From Pseudomonas sp. UBA5706 (GTDB lineage: Bacteria > Pseudomonadota > Gammaproteobacteria > Pseudomonadales > Pseudomonadaceae), in NCBI RefSeq assembly GCF_002419965.1, contig NZ_DIHC01000009.1, forward strand, positions 73,774-126,545: DNA of 52,772 nt. Direction: 5' to 3'. Under the pieces are notes generated by a model, which saw nothing but the letters and a program-made list of their open reading frames with translations, was not told the DNA's origin and searched no databases. Each line of letters begins with the position of its first letter. The first letter of the stretch is position 1. This document shows, piece by piece, positions 28,370-37,182 of this stretch. Position numbers and translations under genes: made by a program.

Positions 28370-29136
28370 TGAGCCGTCCACTTCTGCAAGCCTCGGGCTT
28401 GTGCATGCGCTTTGGCGGCCTGTTGGCGGTCAATGGCGTGGGTCTGACCGTCAATGAGAAGCAGGTGGTGTCGATGATCGGCCCCAACGGCGCCGGCAAG
28501 ACCACCGTATTCAACTGCCTCACCGGTTTTTACAAGCCGACCTCGGGCACCATCCTGTTGGATGGCGAACCGATTCAGGGCTTGGCCGGCCATCAGATCG
28601 CCCGTAAGGGCGTGGTGCGGACCTTCCAGAATGTGCGTCTGTTCAAGGAAATGACGGCGATGGAAAACCTGTTGGTGGCCCAGCATCGTCACCTCAACAC
28701 CCATTTCCTGTCCGGTCTGTTCAAGACCCCGGCGTATCGCAAAAGCGAGCGCGAGGCCATGGAATACGCCGAACACTGGCTCGAAGCGGTTGACCTGAAA
28801 GCCTTCGCCAACCGCCCCGCCGGCACCCTGGCCTATGGTCAGCAGCGCCGTCTGGAAATCGCCCGTTGCATGATGACGCGCCCGCGCATTCTCATGCTCG
28901 ACGAACCCGCCGCCGGGCTGAACCCAAAGGAAACCGAAGACCTTAAGGCGCTGATCGGCGTGCTGCGTAACGAACACAACGCCACAGTGCTGCTGATCGA
29001 GCACGACATGAAACTGGTCATGAGCATCTCCGACCACGTTGTGGTGATCAATCAAGGTACGCCTCTGGCTGATGGCACGCCCGAGCAGATCCGCGACAAT
29101 CCTGAAGTGATCAAAGCCTACCTGGGGGAAGCGTAA
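28369..29136 (+). CDS. braF: Branched-chain amino-acid ABC ATPase BraF (LivG)
   Basis: A 255-residue ATP-binding subunit. Walker A GPNGAGKT at residues 38-45, the signature region appears as AYGQQRRLEIAR (the LivG-type variant of LSGGQ), Walker B ILMLDEPAAGLNP, and the switch His in LLIEHDM. The long loop after the Q-loop (HRHLNTHFLSGLFKTPAYRK) is typical of LivG. The start ATG overlaps the braE stop as TGATG. Confidence 0.95.
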   Translation: MSRPLLQASGLCMRFGGLLAVNGVGLTVNEKQVVSMIGPNGAGKTTVFNCLTGFYKPTSGTILLDGEPIQGLAGHQIARKGVVRTFQNVRLFKEMTAMENLLVAQHRHLNTHFLSGLFKTPAYRKSEREAMEYAEHWLEAVDLKAFANRPAGTLAYGQQRRLEIARCMMTRPRILMLDEPAAGLNPKETEDLKALIGVLRNEHNATVLLIEHDMKLVMSISDHVVVINQGTPLADGTPEQIRDNPEVIKAYLGEA

Positions 29137-29838
29137 ATGCTGCAGTTCGACAACGTTTCTACCTTCTACGGCAAGATCCAGGCGTTGCATGGGGTCAGCA
29201 TCGATGTGCAACAGGGAGAGATCGTGACCCTGATCGGCGCCAACGGAGCGGGCAAATCCACTCTGCTGATGACCCTGTGTGGGTCACCACGCGCCCACAG
29301 CGGCAGTATTCGCTACATGGGCGAGGAGCTGGTGGGCCTGGAATCTTCGGTGATCATGCGCAAGAGCATTGCGGTGGTGCCGGAAGGTCGCCGTGTGTTT
29401 GCCCGCCTGACCGTGGAAGAAAACCTGGCCATGGGCGGATTCTTCACCGACAAGGGTGATTATCAGTCGCAGATGGACAAGGTCCTGGAGTTATTTCCAC
29501 GCCTGAAGGAACGCTTCCACCAGCGCGGCGGCACCATGTCCGGTGGTGAACAGCAAATGCTCGCCATTGGTCGCGCGCTGATGAGCAAGCCCAAACTGTT
29601 GCTCCTTGACGAGCCTTCCCTGGGGCTGGCGCCGATCATCATTCAGCAGATTTTCGAGATCGTCGAACAACTGCGTCGTGACGGCGTAACCGTGTTTTTG
29701 GTCGAGCAGAACGCCAACCAGGCTCTGAAGATCGCCAACCGTGCCTACGTTCTTGAGAACGGTCGCGTGGTGATGCAAGGTTCAGGGGCGGACCTGCTGG
29801 TTGATCCGAAAGTACGGGATGCGTATCTGGGGGGATAA
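29137..29838 (+). CDS. braG: Branched-chain amino-acid ABC ATPase BraG (LivF)
   Basis: The second ATPase, 233 residues, of the LivF type. Walker A GANGAGKS at 34-41, signature MSGGEQQMLAIGRAL, Walker B LLLDEPSLGLAP and switch residue in FLVEQNA (Gln-Asn rather than His, usual for LivF). Its ATG directly follows the braF stop. It ends the operon; REP elements begin right after its stop. Confidence 0.95.
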   Translation: MLQFDNVSTFYGKIQALHGVSIDVQQGEIVTLIGANGAGKSTLLMTLCGSPRAHSGSIRYMGEELVGLESSVIMRKSIAVVPEGRRVFARLTVEENLAMGGFFTDKGDYQSQMDKVLELFPRLKERFHQRGGTMSGGEQQMLAIGRALMSKPKLLLLDEPSLGLAPIIIQQIFEIVEQLRRDGVTVFLVEQNANQALKIANRAYVLENGRVVMQGSGADLLVDPKVRDAYLGG

Positions 29839-29851
29839 CACCGCCCTCGCC

Positions 29852-30054
29852 TGCAGGGGCGCGCTTGCCCGCGAAAGCGGTGGGTCAGTGAAATTATTTC
29901 TGGCTGACCCACTGCCATCGCTGCCGTCGTAACCTCCGGCGTCACCCTCAGCTAGATGCGCTCCAAAGGGCTCTGATCGACTCAGCATTGCAGGAGTTGG
30001 TCACCCGTCTTCGCTCTAACATAAGGCTTGTGGGAGCCGCCGGAGGTTACGACG
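29852..30054. repeat. REP-type inverted repeats after braG
   Basis: A REP core GGGGCGCGCTTGCCCGCGAA at 29856-29875 is followed by GTGGGTCAG...CTGACCCAC (29880-29912). A 17-bp perfect inverted repeat then brackets 96 bases: CGTCGTAACCTCCGGCG (29925-29941) and its complement (30038-30054), the latter preceded by GTGGGAGCCGC. These look like REP variants that may also end braG transcripts. Confidence 0.65.
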
Positions 30055-30107
30055 CCAGCCAATGCGGCGGGTCTGCCAAGCCGCCCTTTTTGAACTCACC
30101 ACCGGCA

Positions 30108-31016
30108 TCAAAGCTTCTCCAACGCCGCCGCACTGCGCTCGAACCACTGGGTCAGGTAGTCGGCAATCACTTGGATCCGTCGCGGCAGATGGCCCTCGAA
30201 CGGGTGCACCAGAAACAGCGACGACACGGGCGTCTGGTAATCACGCAACAGCCATTGCAGCCGCCCGTCTTTGAGTTCCTTGTGCACCATGTATGAAGGC
30301 AGCCGCGCAATGCCTGCTCCTAGCAATGCCGCCTGTTTCAACAAGCCGTAGTGATTGCTGGCAAAGGCACCTCGTACAGTGACCCTGCTCAATTCATGAC
30401 GCTGGTGATAGACCCAGGTTTCGCGCCCGGCGTGGTGACTGTTCAGCAGGCAACTGTGCACCCGCAGGGCTTCCGGCGTCTGCGGCTTGCCATGTTGCGC
30501 GAGATAATCGGGACTGGCGCAGGTCAACTCCTGCAAGGACAACAGCGGCTTGGCCACCAGCCGCTCGTCGACCCCCACACTGGAGCGAATGCCCAGGTCG
30601 AATCCGTCGCGGCGCATGTCACGAAAGTGGTTGTTCAGGTCCAGCTCTACCTGAACCTCGGGATATTGTCGGGCGAACTCCGTCAACACCCCCTCAAGGA
30701 ACGTCTCACCCAGTGACACCGGTACCGTCAGCCGTACCGTGCCGACCAGACTCTCGCTCAGGCAGGCCATGGCATCTCGGACCCGATCGCGCTGCGCCAG
30801 CAAAGCCCGCGCCTCGGGCAACAGGATGGCCCCAGCTGAAGTCAACGTAAGGCTGCGGGTAGTGCGATGTAACAGCATCACGCCAAAACTCTTCTCCAGT
30901 TTGCTGATGCGCTTGGACAGCTGACTGGTGCTGGTGTCCAGCCATTGCGCGGCCAAGGTGAAGCTGTTGGCTTCCACCAGCATGGCAAACGCGGCCAGAT
31001 CATCCATCTCGCTCAT
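30108..31016 (-). CDS. LysR-family transcriptional regulator
   Basis: A 302-residue LysR regulator. The N-terminal winged helix-turn-helix is seen at residues 5-65 (FAMLVEANSFTLAAQWLDTS, SQLSKRISKLEKSFGVMLLH, RTTRSLTLTSAG), followed by a LysR substrate-binding domain (VGTVRLTVPVSLGETFLEGV onward). It resembles the CrgA-like group of LysR proteins. AAGGAAACAATC precedes the ATG. It diverges from the SDR-like gene at 31120, the classical arrangement for a LysR protein and its target; the 103-base spacer should hold the operator. The inducer is unknown. Confidence 0.9.
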   Translation of the reverse strand: MSEMDDLAAFAMLVEANSFTLAAQWLDTSTSQLSKRISKLEKSFGVMLLHRTTRSLTLTSAGAILLPEARALLAQRDRVRDAMACLSESLVGTVRLTVPVSLGETFLEGVLTEFARQYPEVQVELDLNNHFRDMRRDGFDLGIRSSVGVDERLVAKPLLSLQELTCASPDYLAQHGKPQTPEALRVHSCLLNSHHAGRETWVYHQRHELSRVTVRGAFASNHYGLLKQAALLGAGIARLPSYMVHKELKDGRLQWLLRDYQTPVSSLFLVHPFEGHLPRRIQVIADYLTQWFERSAAALEKL

Positions 31017-31119
31017 GATTGTTTCCTTATCGAGAAACCGGGATTGCGCTTTGACGCATTTATCTGTGGCAAAACACGGCTCACACTGAGGGCTGACCCA
31101 TTAACAGAAGGACTGCATC

Positions 31120-31719
31120 GTGAAGATTCTATTGATTGGCGCCGGCGGCATCATCGGCGCGGCGATCGAGAAGGAATTGGCGCCGCGCCATGACATCGTT
31201 CGCATTGGCCGCAAAAGTGGCGACGAGCATGTCGATATTAGTGACAGCGCTTCGATCCGCAAACTGTTCGAACGGACAGGTCCTTTCGATGCCTTGATCT
31301 GCGCCGCCGGCAACGTCACCTTCGCGCCACTGGGCGAAATGACCGAGGACACGTTCGCGCTGGGCCTGCGTGACAAGTTGATGGGCCAGGTCAACCTGCT
31401 GCTGATCGGACGCGAATTCGCCAATGAGGGTGCCTCGTTCACGTTCACCACCGGCATCACCAGTCATGATCCGATTCGTAGCGGAGCCTCGGCCAGTCTG
31501 GTCAATGGGGCGATCGATGCATTCGTTCGTGCAGCGGCCATCGAGATGCCACGGGGCGTGCGCGTCAACTCGGTGAGCCCTAACGTGCTGGTCGAAGCGA
31601 TGGACAGCTACGCGCCGTACTTCCGAGGTTTCAAGCCGGTTGCGGGAGCCGAGGTCGCGCTGGCCTATGCCAAAAGTGTCGAGGGCTTGCAAACCGGACA
31701 GACTTATCGCGTCGGCTAA
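31120..31719 (+). CDS. Short-chain dehydrogenase-like protein lacking the catalytic Tyr
   Basis: A compact SDR of 199 residues with cofactor motif GAGGIIG at 7-13, ICAAGNVTFAPL in place of NNAG, and RVNSVSPNVL after the active site. The expected YxxxK is replaced by SASLVNGAIDAF, as I recall for the small SDR subgroup PRK07578, so conventional Tyr/Lys catalysis is not obvious. The start is GTG with AAGGA 6-9 bases upstream. Probably controlled by the divergent LysR gene. Confidence 0.85.
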   Translation: MKILLIGAGGIIGAAIEKELAPRHDIVRIGRKSGDEHVDISDSASIRKLFERTGPFDALICAAGNVTFAPLGEMTEDTFALGLRDKLMGQVNLLLIGREFANEGASFTFTTGITSHDPIRSGASASLVNGAIDAFVRAAAIEMPRGVRVNSVSPNVLVEAMDSYAPYFRGFKPVAGAEVALAYAKSVEGLQTGQTYRVG

Positions 31720-31781
31720 TCACCCCTTGTGATGAACGATCAGCCTGAGTAACGTGGCGGCACTTGTCTGGAGACCGCCCC

Positions 31782-32462
31782 ATGTTCGCTGCTCGCTCTG
31801 CCCTGATCGTCGTCTTGCTGCCCCTGTTCGCCGGCTGCCAGTTGCTGCCTTCGCAATCCGCCGATGCGAAGGTTTCCACCGCGGGCATGATCCGCATGCA
31901 GGGCAGCCTGAGCGGTGATGGTGGCAAGCTGTTCTTCCAGCCCTGCAACGAGCAGCGCCGCTATGCCGTCGCTGACAAGGGAAATACAGGCATTCTGCAG
32001 GAAGCGGCGTCGGTCGTGGACAGCAGCGGCAAGGCGTTTGCCGACGTGCGCGGCAATTTCGTCGCGAGCAGGGCTCAGGGCAGTGATGGCCAGGCTGATG
32101 TCTTTCAGCTGTATCGCGTCGAGCGCCCAGGCAATGCCTGTGAAGATCCCAACTTCAAGCGCCTGACCATCCACGCCAGCGGCAGCGGCCCGAAATGGAG
32201 CCTCAATGCCAGCGGCAAGGGGCTGGTGCTGGAGCGCGAAGGCCAGCAGCCGTTTGCAGTGCCGTACCTGGAAGAGCAGTTGCCCGAAGGCCGCTTCGAC
32301 CTGATTACCGACGCCAACGACCAGCATGTGGAGCTGTACGTCGCCCCACAGCGCTGTGTCGATCCGATCAGCGGCTCGGTGCAGCATCTGACCGCCGAAC
32401 TGCGCGTCAATGGCCAGGTGCAGCGAGGCTGCGCGTATTTCGGGGCAATGCGTAACGATTGA
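31782..32462 (+). CDS. Hypothetical lipoprotein
   Basis: A 226-residue putative lipoprotein: hydrophobic signal MFAARSALIVVLLPLFAGC with the lipobox F16-A-G-C19. The mature part contains MQGSLSGDGGKLFFQPCNEQ, KGLVLEREGQQPFAVPYLEE and an even spread of four further Cys, suggesting a folded periplasmic domain of the COG3650 type. Function unknown. A GGAGA site lies 8 bases before the ATG; an in-frame TTG six codons earlier is less likely. Monocistronic. Confidence 0.75.
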   Translation: MFAARSALIVVLLPLFAGCQLLPSQSADAKVSTAGMIRMQGSLSGDGGKLFFQPCNEQRRYAVADKGNTGILQEAASVVDSSGKAFADVRGNFVASRAQGSDGQADVFQLYRVERPGNACEDPNFKRLTIHASGSGPKWSLNASGKGLVLEREGQQPFAVPYLEEQLPEGRFDLITDANDQHVELYVAPQRCVDPISGSVQHLTAELRVNGQVQRGCAYFGAMRND

Positions 32463-32672
32463 GCCATTTCTCGACTGCGCGGGCCCCTCTCAAGCAGTCT
32501 GGCTTGCCCGGGGCAGCGCTTTCAATAACGTTAGCCGGGCAAGGCGTGCTGCCACCGGATCATCTGCCAAGGTTTCAGCCGCTGGGCACCGCTTGCGGTC
32601 CGATGTGTCTTATAATCGCCGGCTCTAGTAACGCTGCCGGGCCGATCCTGCGGCCCGAAACCGGACCTCTCA

Positions 32673-34286
32673 ATGTTACGAATCACCGAACTCAAACTGC
32701 CGCTGGACCACGCGGACGAAGCACTGCGCCCGGCGCTCGTGCAACGCCTGGGCATCGACAGTGCCGAGCTGCTGGACTTCACCCTGTTCAAGCGCAGCTA
32801 TGACGCTCGCAAGAAATCCAGCGAACTGCAATTTATCTACACCATCGACTTCCAGGTGCGCGACGAAGCCGCCCTGCTCTCGCGCCTGAGCCACGACAAG
32901 CACATCGGCCCAGCGCCTGATGTCAGTTACAAGGTCGTCGGCCAGGCTCCAGACGACCTGACCGAACGCCCGCTGGTGGTCGGTTTCGGCCCATGTGGCA
33001 TTTTCGCCGGCCTGCTGCTGGCGCAGATGGGCTTCAAGCCAATCATCCTTGAACGCGGCAAGGAAGTGCGCCAGCGCACCAAGGACACCTGGGGCCTGTG
33101 GCGCAAGAACGTGCTCAACCCCGAATCCAACGTGCAGTTCGGCGAGGGCGGCGCAGGCACTTTCTCCGACGGCAAACTGTACAGCCAGATCAAGGACCCG
33201 AAGTTCCACGGTCGAAAGGTGCTGCATGAGTTCGTCAAGGCTGGCGCACCGGAGGAAATTCTCTACGTCAGCAAGCCGCATATCGGTACGTTCCGCCTGA
33301 CCGGCGTGGTCGAAAACATGCGTCAGCAGATCGAAGCGCTAGGGGGCCAGGTGCGCTTTGAGCAGCGCGTCACTGATGTGCTGATCGCGGACAGCCAATT
33401 GCACGGCGTGATGCTCGACAACGGCGAGCGGATCGAGTCCAGGCATGTCATCCTGGCCCTGGGCCATAGCGCTCGCGACACCTTCCGCATGCTCCACGGC
33501 CGCGGCGTCTACATGGAAGCCAAGCCGTTTTCGGTGGGCTTCCGTATCGAGCACCCTCAGGGGCTGATCGACCGCGCGCGGCTGGGTAAATATGCCGGTC
33601 ATCCTAAACTCGGTGCCGCCGACTACAAGCTGGTGCACCACGCGAAAAACGGTCGCTCGGTATACAGCTTCTGCATGTGCCCTGGCGGCACGGTGGTGGC
33701 GGCCACTTCAGAGCCCAATCGCGTGGTCACCAACGGCATGAGCCAGTATTCGCGCAACGAGCGCAATGCCAATTCGGGGATCGTGGTCGGCATCACGCCA
33801 GACGAGGATTATCCGGGCAGCCCGCTCGCCGGTATCGAACTGCAGGAGCGGTTGGAGTCCCACGCCTACATCATGGGGGGTGAAAACTATGAGGCACCTG
33901 CGCAACTGGTGGGCGACTTCATCGCAGGCCGGGCCTCGACTCAACTGGGTGAGGTGGAGCCTTCCTACAAGCCCGGCGTGAAACTTACCGACCTCGCCGA
34001 TGCCCTGCCGGCTTTCGCCATCGAGGCAATTCGAGAGGCATTGCCGGCCTTCGACAAGCAGATCAGAGGCTTCTCGCAGCACGATGCGGTGCTTACCGGC
34101 ATCGAGACCCGAACCTCTTCGCCGTTGCGCATCACTCGCGGTGCGGACATGCAAAGTCTTAACGTGCGGGGCTTGTTCCCGGCCGGCGAAGGCGCGGGGT
34201 ATGCCGGCGGGATCATGTCGGCGGGTGTCGACGGGATTCGGATTGCCGAGGCGGTGGCCAGAAGCATGCTAGGCATCGTCGAGTGA
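32673..34286 (+). CDS. FAD-dependent dehydrogenase (COG2509-like)
   Basis: A 537-residue flavoprotein. The N-terminal 95 residues form a distinct domain (MLRITELKLPLDHADEALRP, FTLFKRSYDARKKSSELQF) found in this family. A Rossmann FAD site follows (LVVGFGPCGIFAGLLLAQ) and the C-terminal flavin motif is GLFPAGEGAGYAGGIMSAG. Members are annotated as uncharacterised FAD-dependent dehydrogenases; the substrate is unknown. A TATAAT lies at 32611-32616, about 57 bases before the ATG, without a good -35. The ribosome site is weak. Confidence 0.85.
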   Translation: MLRITELKLPLDHADEALRPALVQRLGIDSAELLDFTLFKRSYDARKKSSELQFIYTIDFQVRDEAALLSRLSHDKHIGPAPDVSYKVVGQAPDDLTERPLVVGFGPCGIFAGLLLAQMGFKPIILERGKEVRQRTKDTWGLWRKNVLNPESNVQFGEGGAGTFSDGKLYSQIKDPKFHGRKVLHEFVKAGAPEEILYVSKPHIGTFRLTGVVENMRQQIEALGGQVRFEQRVTDVLIADSQLHGVMLDNGERIESRHVILALGHSARDTFRMLHGRGVYMEAKPFSVGFRIEHPQGLIDRARLGKYAGHPKLGAADYKLVHHAKNGRSVYSFCMCPGGTVVAATSEPNRVVTNGMSQYSRNERNANSGIVVGITPDEDYPGSPLAGIELQERLESHAYIMGGENYEAPAQLVGDFIAGRASTQLGEVEPSYKPGVKLTDLADALPAFAIEAIREALPAFDKQIRGFSQHDAVLTGIETRTSSPLRITRGADMQSLNVRGLFPAGEGAGYAGGIMSAGVDGIRIAEAVARSMLGIVE

Positions 34287-34295
34287 TGTTGGTTC

Positions 34296-34361
34296 TGTAG
34301 CAGCCAGGCTTGCTGACGGTGACGACCTGGGATGGCTACTGTCGGCCCGCCAGCTGCTACA
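34296..34361. repeat. Degenerate REPIN after the FAD dehydrogenase gene
   Basis: The left arm TGTAGCAGCCAGGCTTGC and the right arm, read inversely, TGTAGCAGCTGGCGGGCC, match at most positions and enclose about 30 bases. It may act as transcript end for 32673-34286. Confidence 0.6.
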
Positions 34362-34549
34362 ACATTTTCAGACATGCCCTACAGGCCAAGTAGGATAAGC
34401 TGCGCAGCATTTTGTAACTAAAATCTTTGAGCTTCTGTATACAGGTTTAACTGAGCTTTTTAATAGCCAAATCGAATATATATTTTGTTTTCAGGAATAA
34501 AAACACAAGGTACGGTGTTGCTCCCCTAGCGCATGTCGGAGAGTTGACC

Positions 34550-35737
34550 TTGCTTGTACGCAACACATTCAAACGTTTTTTTCAGCTGGAGGCCGCTGGC
34601 GGGTTGTTGTTGATTGCGGCAGCCGCGTTGGCGCTTATCGTCAATAACTCGCCTCTCTCGTGGCTCTACAGTGGTCTGCTTGAAATACCAGTAGTCGCGC
34701 AGGTCGGCGCCCTGACAATCGCCAAGCCGCTGCTGTTGTGGATCAACGACGGCCTGATGGCACTGTTCTTCCTGCTGATCGGCCTGGAGGTAAAACGTGA
34801 GGTGATTCAGGGCCATCTGTCGCGTCCCTCACAAATCGTTTTGCCCGGCGCCGCAGCCATCGGTGGCATGGTGATTCCCGCACTGTTCTTCTGGGCTGTG
34901 AACAAGGACAACCCCGCTGCGATGAGCGGCTGGGCGATTCCCATGGCCACCGATATTGCTTTTGCCCTTGGCGTGCTGGCCCTGCTTGGCAAGCGCGTTC
35001 CGGTGTCGCTCAAGCTGTTCTTGATGACCCTGGCGATCATCGATGATCTGGGTGCGATCATCGTTATCGCACTGTTCTACTCGGGCGAGCTGTCAAACCT
35101 CTCGTTGGCGCTGGCCGCCACTTCAATCGCGACGCTGATCGCCTTGAACAGGCTGGGCGTCGTGAAGCTCGTGCCCTACGTGCTAGTGGGCCTGATTTTG
35201 TGGGTCTGCGTCCTCAAGAGTGGCGTACATGCGACATTGGCGGGTGTAATTCTGGCGTTTTGCATTCCGCTCAAGACGGCCAAAGACCTCCCCTCCCCTC
35301 TACAGCAGCTGGAACATGGCCTGCATCCTTGGGTCGCGTACGGCATCCTGCCATTGTTCGCCTTTGCCAACGCAGGGGTATCGCTGAGCGGCGTGACGCT
35401 GGACAGTTTTGCCCACCCCGTGCCGCTAGGCATCGCGATGGGGCTGCTATTTGGCAAGACAATAGGTGTGTGCGGCCTGACCTGGCTGGCCATCCGCACC
35501 GGGCTTGCAGCGTTGCCGACTGGCGCTAATTGGGGTCAGGTAATAGGCGTGTCGATTTTGTGCGGCATCGGCTTCACCATGAGCCTGTTCGTTGGCTCAT
35601 TGGCGTTCGTGCCAGGAGAAAGCGCGTTCGCCGGGATGGACCGCATGGGCATACTCACAGGCTCTATTCTCGCCGCGCTGATCGGCTATGCGATCACGGC
35701 TATGGCGAGCCGAAAGCCTACATTGGTCACGCCCTGA
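34550..35737 (+). CDS. nhaA: Na+/H+ antiporter NhaA
   Basis: An inner-membrane sodium/proton antiporter of 395 residues. NhaA hallmarks: FQLEAAGGLLLIAAA, NDGLMALFFLLIGLEVKRE, the ion-binding Asp135 (MATDIAFALGVL) and the Asp pair 165-166 (AIIDDLGAI), equivalent to E. coli D133, D163 and D164, plus GIGFTMSLFVGSLAF. The start appears to be TTG at 34550, six bases after GGAGAG; a second in-frame TTG at 34544 abuts that site. The rare start and the AT-rich leader (34380-34520) suggest modest, regulated expression. Confidence 0.93.
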   Translation: MLVRNTFKRFFQLEAAGGLLLIAAAALALIVNNSPLSWLYSGLLEIPVVAQVGALTIAKPLLLWINDGLMALFFLLIGLEVKREVIQGHLSRPSQIVLPGAAAIGGMVIPALFFWAVNKDNPAAMSGWAIPMATDIAFALGVLALLGKRVPVSLKLFLMTLAIIDDLGAIIVIALFYSGELSNLSLALAATSIATLIALNRLGVVKLVPYVLVGLILWVCVLKSGVHATLAGVILAFCIPLKTAKDLPSPLQQLEHGLHPWVAYGILPLFAFANAGVSLSGVTLDSFAHPVPLGIAMGLLFGKTIGVCGLTWLAIRTGLAALPTGANWGQVIGVSILCGIGFTMSLFVGSLAFVPGESAFAGMDRMGILTGSILAALIGYAITAMASRKPTLVTP

Positions 35738-35770
35738 AAATCGGTTTGAAAATCGGATCCCGCAAATAAA

Positions 35771-35797
35771 AACGCCCCGAGGGATCGGGGCGTTTTC
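35771..35797. terminator. Bidirectional terminator nhaA / SlyB-like gene
   Basis: AACGCCCCGA pairs with TCGGGGCGTT (10 bp, loop GGGA) with A-rich 5' and T-rich 3' flanks, serving both convergent genes. Confidence 0.92.
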
Positions 35798-35843
35798 GGT
35801 GTAAGCGGGTCGTCCATCAACCCACCCAATGTGCCTTCAGAAA

Positions 35844-36308
35844 TCAGCGACTGACTCGGCTGGTCCCGTTGACGGTCATGACGCGTACACGGTCACCCAC
35901 CCGGAAGATTTCATTTTCCTGAACCTGCTGCACATAAGCACGCATGCTGCCGTCGTCCTCACGCACGGTGATTTCGACGCCCTGCGTACGTGTCAGGCCT
36001 TCTTCGGTCATCGAACCCAGCAGTCCACCGGCTACCGCACCAATGACTGCCGTTACGATACTGCCGCGGCCACCGCCGATGGCGCTACCGCCCACACCGC
36101 CGACGATCGCACCTGCACCGGCGCCGATCGGCGTCTTCGTGCCTTCGATTTTCACCGGACGCAACGACTCGATGGTGCCCAGGCGCACGGTCTGCACCTG
36201 GCGAGCTTCATCACGGGAATACGAGTCGCCAGTCAGGCTCGAAGTACAGCCACCCAGCGTCAGGGCCATGGCGGTGAACGACGCAACCAACAGAACAGAC
36301 TTACGCAT
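35844..36308 (-). CDS. Glycine-zipper outer-membrane lipoprotein, SlyB-like
   Basis: A 154-residue lipoprotein: signal with lipobox L18-G-G-C21, then a glycine-zipper two-helix segment (about residues 62-98, GAGAGAIVGGVGGSAIGGG and VTAVIGAVAGGLLGS), then a small beta domain (VEITVREDDGSMRAYVQQVQ). This is the SlyB/PcP layout, a family linked to outer-membrane integrity. GGAGG lies 9 bases before the ATG. Genes of this type lie near pdxH in P. aeruginosa too. Confidence 0.88.
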   Translation of the reverse strand: MRKSVLLVASFTAMALTLGGCTSSLTGDSYSRDEARQVQTVRLGTIESLRPVKIEGTKTPIGAGAGAIVGGVGGSAIGGGRGSIVTAVIGAVAGGLLGSMTEEGLTRTQGVEITVREDDGSMRAYVQQVQENEIFRVGDRVRVMTVNGTSRVSR

Positions 36309-36486
36309 AACATTTGCCTCCAGAGGAACAGGTAGTCATTAGACTCTGCGTCACCGAGCGGTGTCACTGACCTGTACCGATAATTTACGTTCATTCAGGC
36401 GCTATACAGAATGCGCCACATGTAGAAGTATGGACGACGGATTGACAGATTGATTCAAAGAAAGCGCCGCTCACACTGCCGAATCG

Positions 36487-37134
36487 TTACGGCGCAAGAC
36501 GCTCGCGAGTCCACTGTCCGTCGATGAGGCGGTAGTTCAGCCGGTCATGAAGACGACTTGGGCGCCCTTGCCAAAACTCGATCCGGTCCGGCACCAGGCG
36601 ATAGCCACCCCAATGATCCGGGCAGTCAGGCTGGGTGTCACTGAAACGCTCTTCGGTGACCTTGAGCAACGCTTCGAGCTCTTCACGATTGGCGATTACG
36701 CGGCTTTGCGGCGATGCCCAAGCGCCCAGGCGGCTGCCCAGCGGACGAACCTGAAAGTAGGCGTCGGATTCCTGGTGGGAAACTTTGACGACCTTACCTT
36801 CAATACGCACCTGACGCTCCAGGGTGGGCCAGAAGAAGGTCATGGCTGCGAACGGACGGGCATTCAACTGCTGCCCCTTGGCGCTCTGGTAATTGCTGAA
36901 GAAGGTAAAGCCCTGGGCGTCGAGACCTTTGAGCAACAGGACTCGGCAGTGAGGGCGACCATCATCATCAACGGTCGCCAGCGTCATGGCATTGGCCTCG
37001 ACCGGCGCCTGCTCGGTTTTCACCGCCTCGTCGAACCACTGGTGGAACAGCGCAAACGGTGCTTGCGGCGCCTGCGATTCAGTCAACCCTTCGCGAGCGT
37101 AGTTACGACGCATATCAGCCAGACGCTGGCTCAT
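36487..37134 (-). CDS. pdxH: Pyridoxamine 5'-phosphate oxidase
   Basis: A 215-residue FMN enzyme making pyridoxal 5'-phosphate from PNP or PMP with O2. Family features: MTLATVDDDGRPHCRVLLLK (FMN site), GFTFFSNYQSAKGQQL, FFWPTLERQVRIEG, and the C-terminal signature with FWQGRPSRLHDR and R-L. Start at the ATG; an adjacent upstream GTG is also in frame. AAGGA lies about 9 bases upstream. The gene is 48 bases after the OmpA-like gene's 3' end on the same strand. Confidence 0.95.
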   Translation of the reverse strand: MSQRLADMRRNYAREGLTESQAPQAPFALFHQWFDEAVKTEQAPVEANAMTLATVDDDGRPHCRVLLLKGLDAQGFTFFSNYQSAKGQQLNARPFAAMTFFWPTLERQVRIEGKVVKVSHQESDAYFQVRPLGSRLGAWASPQSRVIANREELEALLKVTEERFSDTQPDCPDHWGGYRLVPDRIEFWQGRPSRLHDRLNYRLIDGQWTRERLAP

Positions 37135-37182
37135 CACTGCCTTCCTTAATCGGTATCCGTGAACGGGAAACCGATATTACCC

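Noticed and set aside
29988..30296. Rightward ORF overlapping the LysR gene's 3' end
   Set aside because: It is a shadow of the LysR gene and of the REP region, without a ribosome site.
32585..32616. Strong promoter for the FAD dehydrogenase gene
   Set aside because: TATAAT is perfect but no -35 at 16-18 bases is visible; kept only as a remark in the gene's entry.
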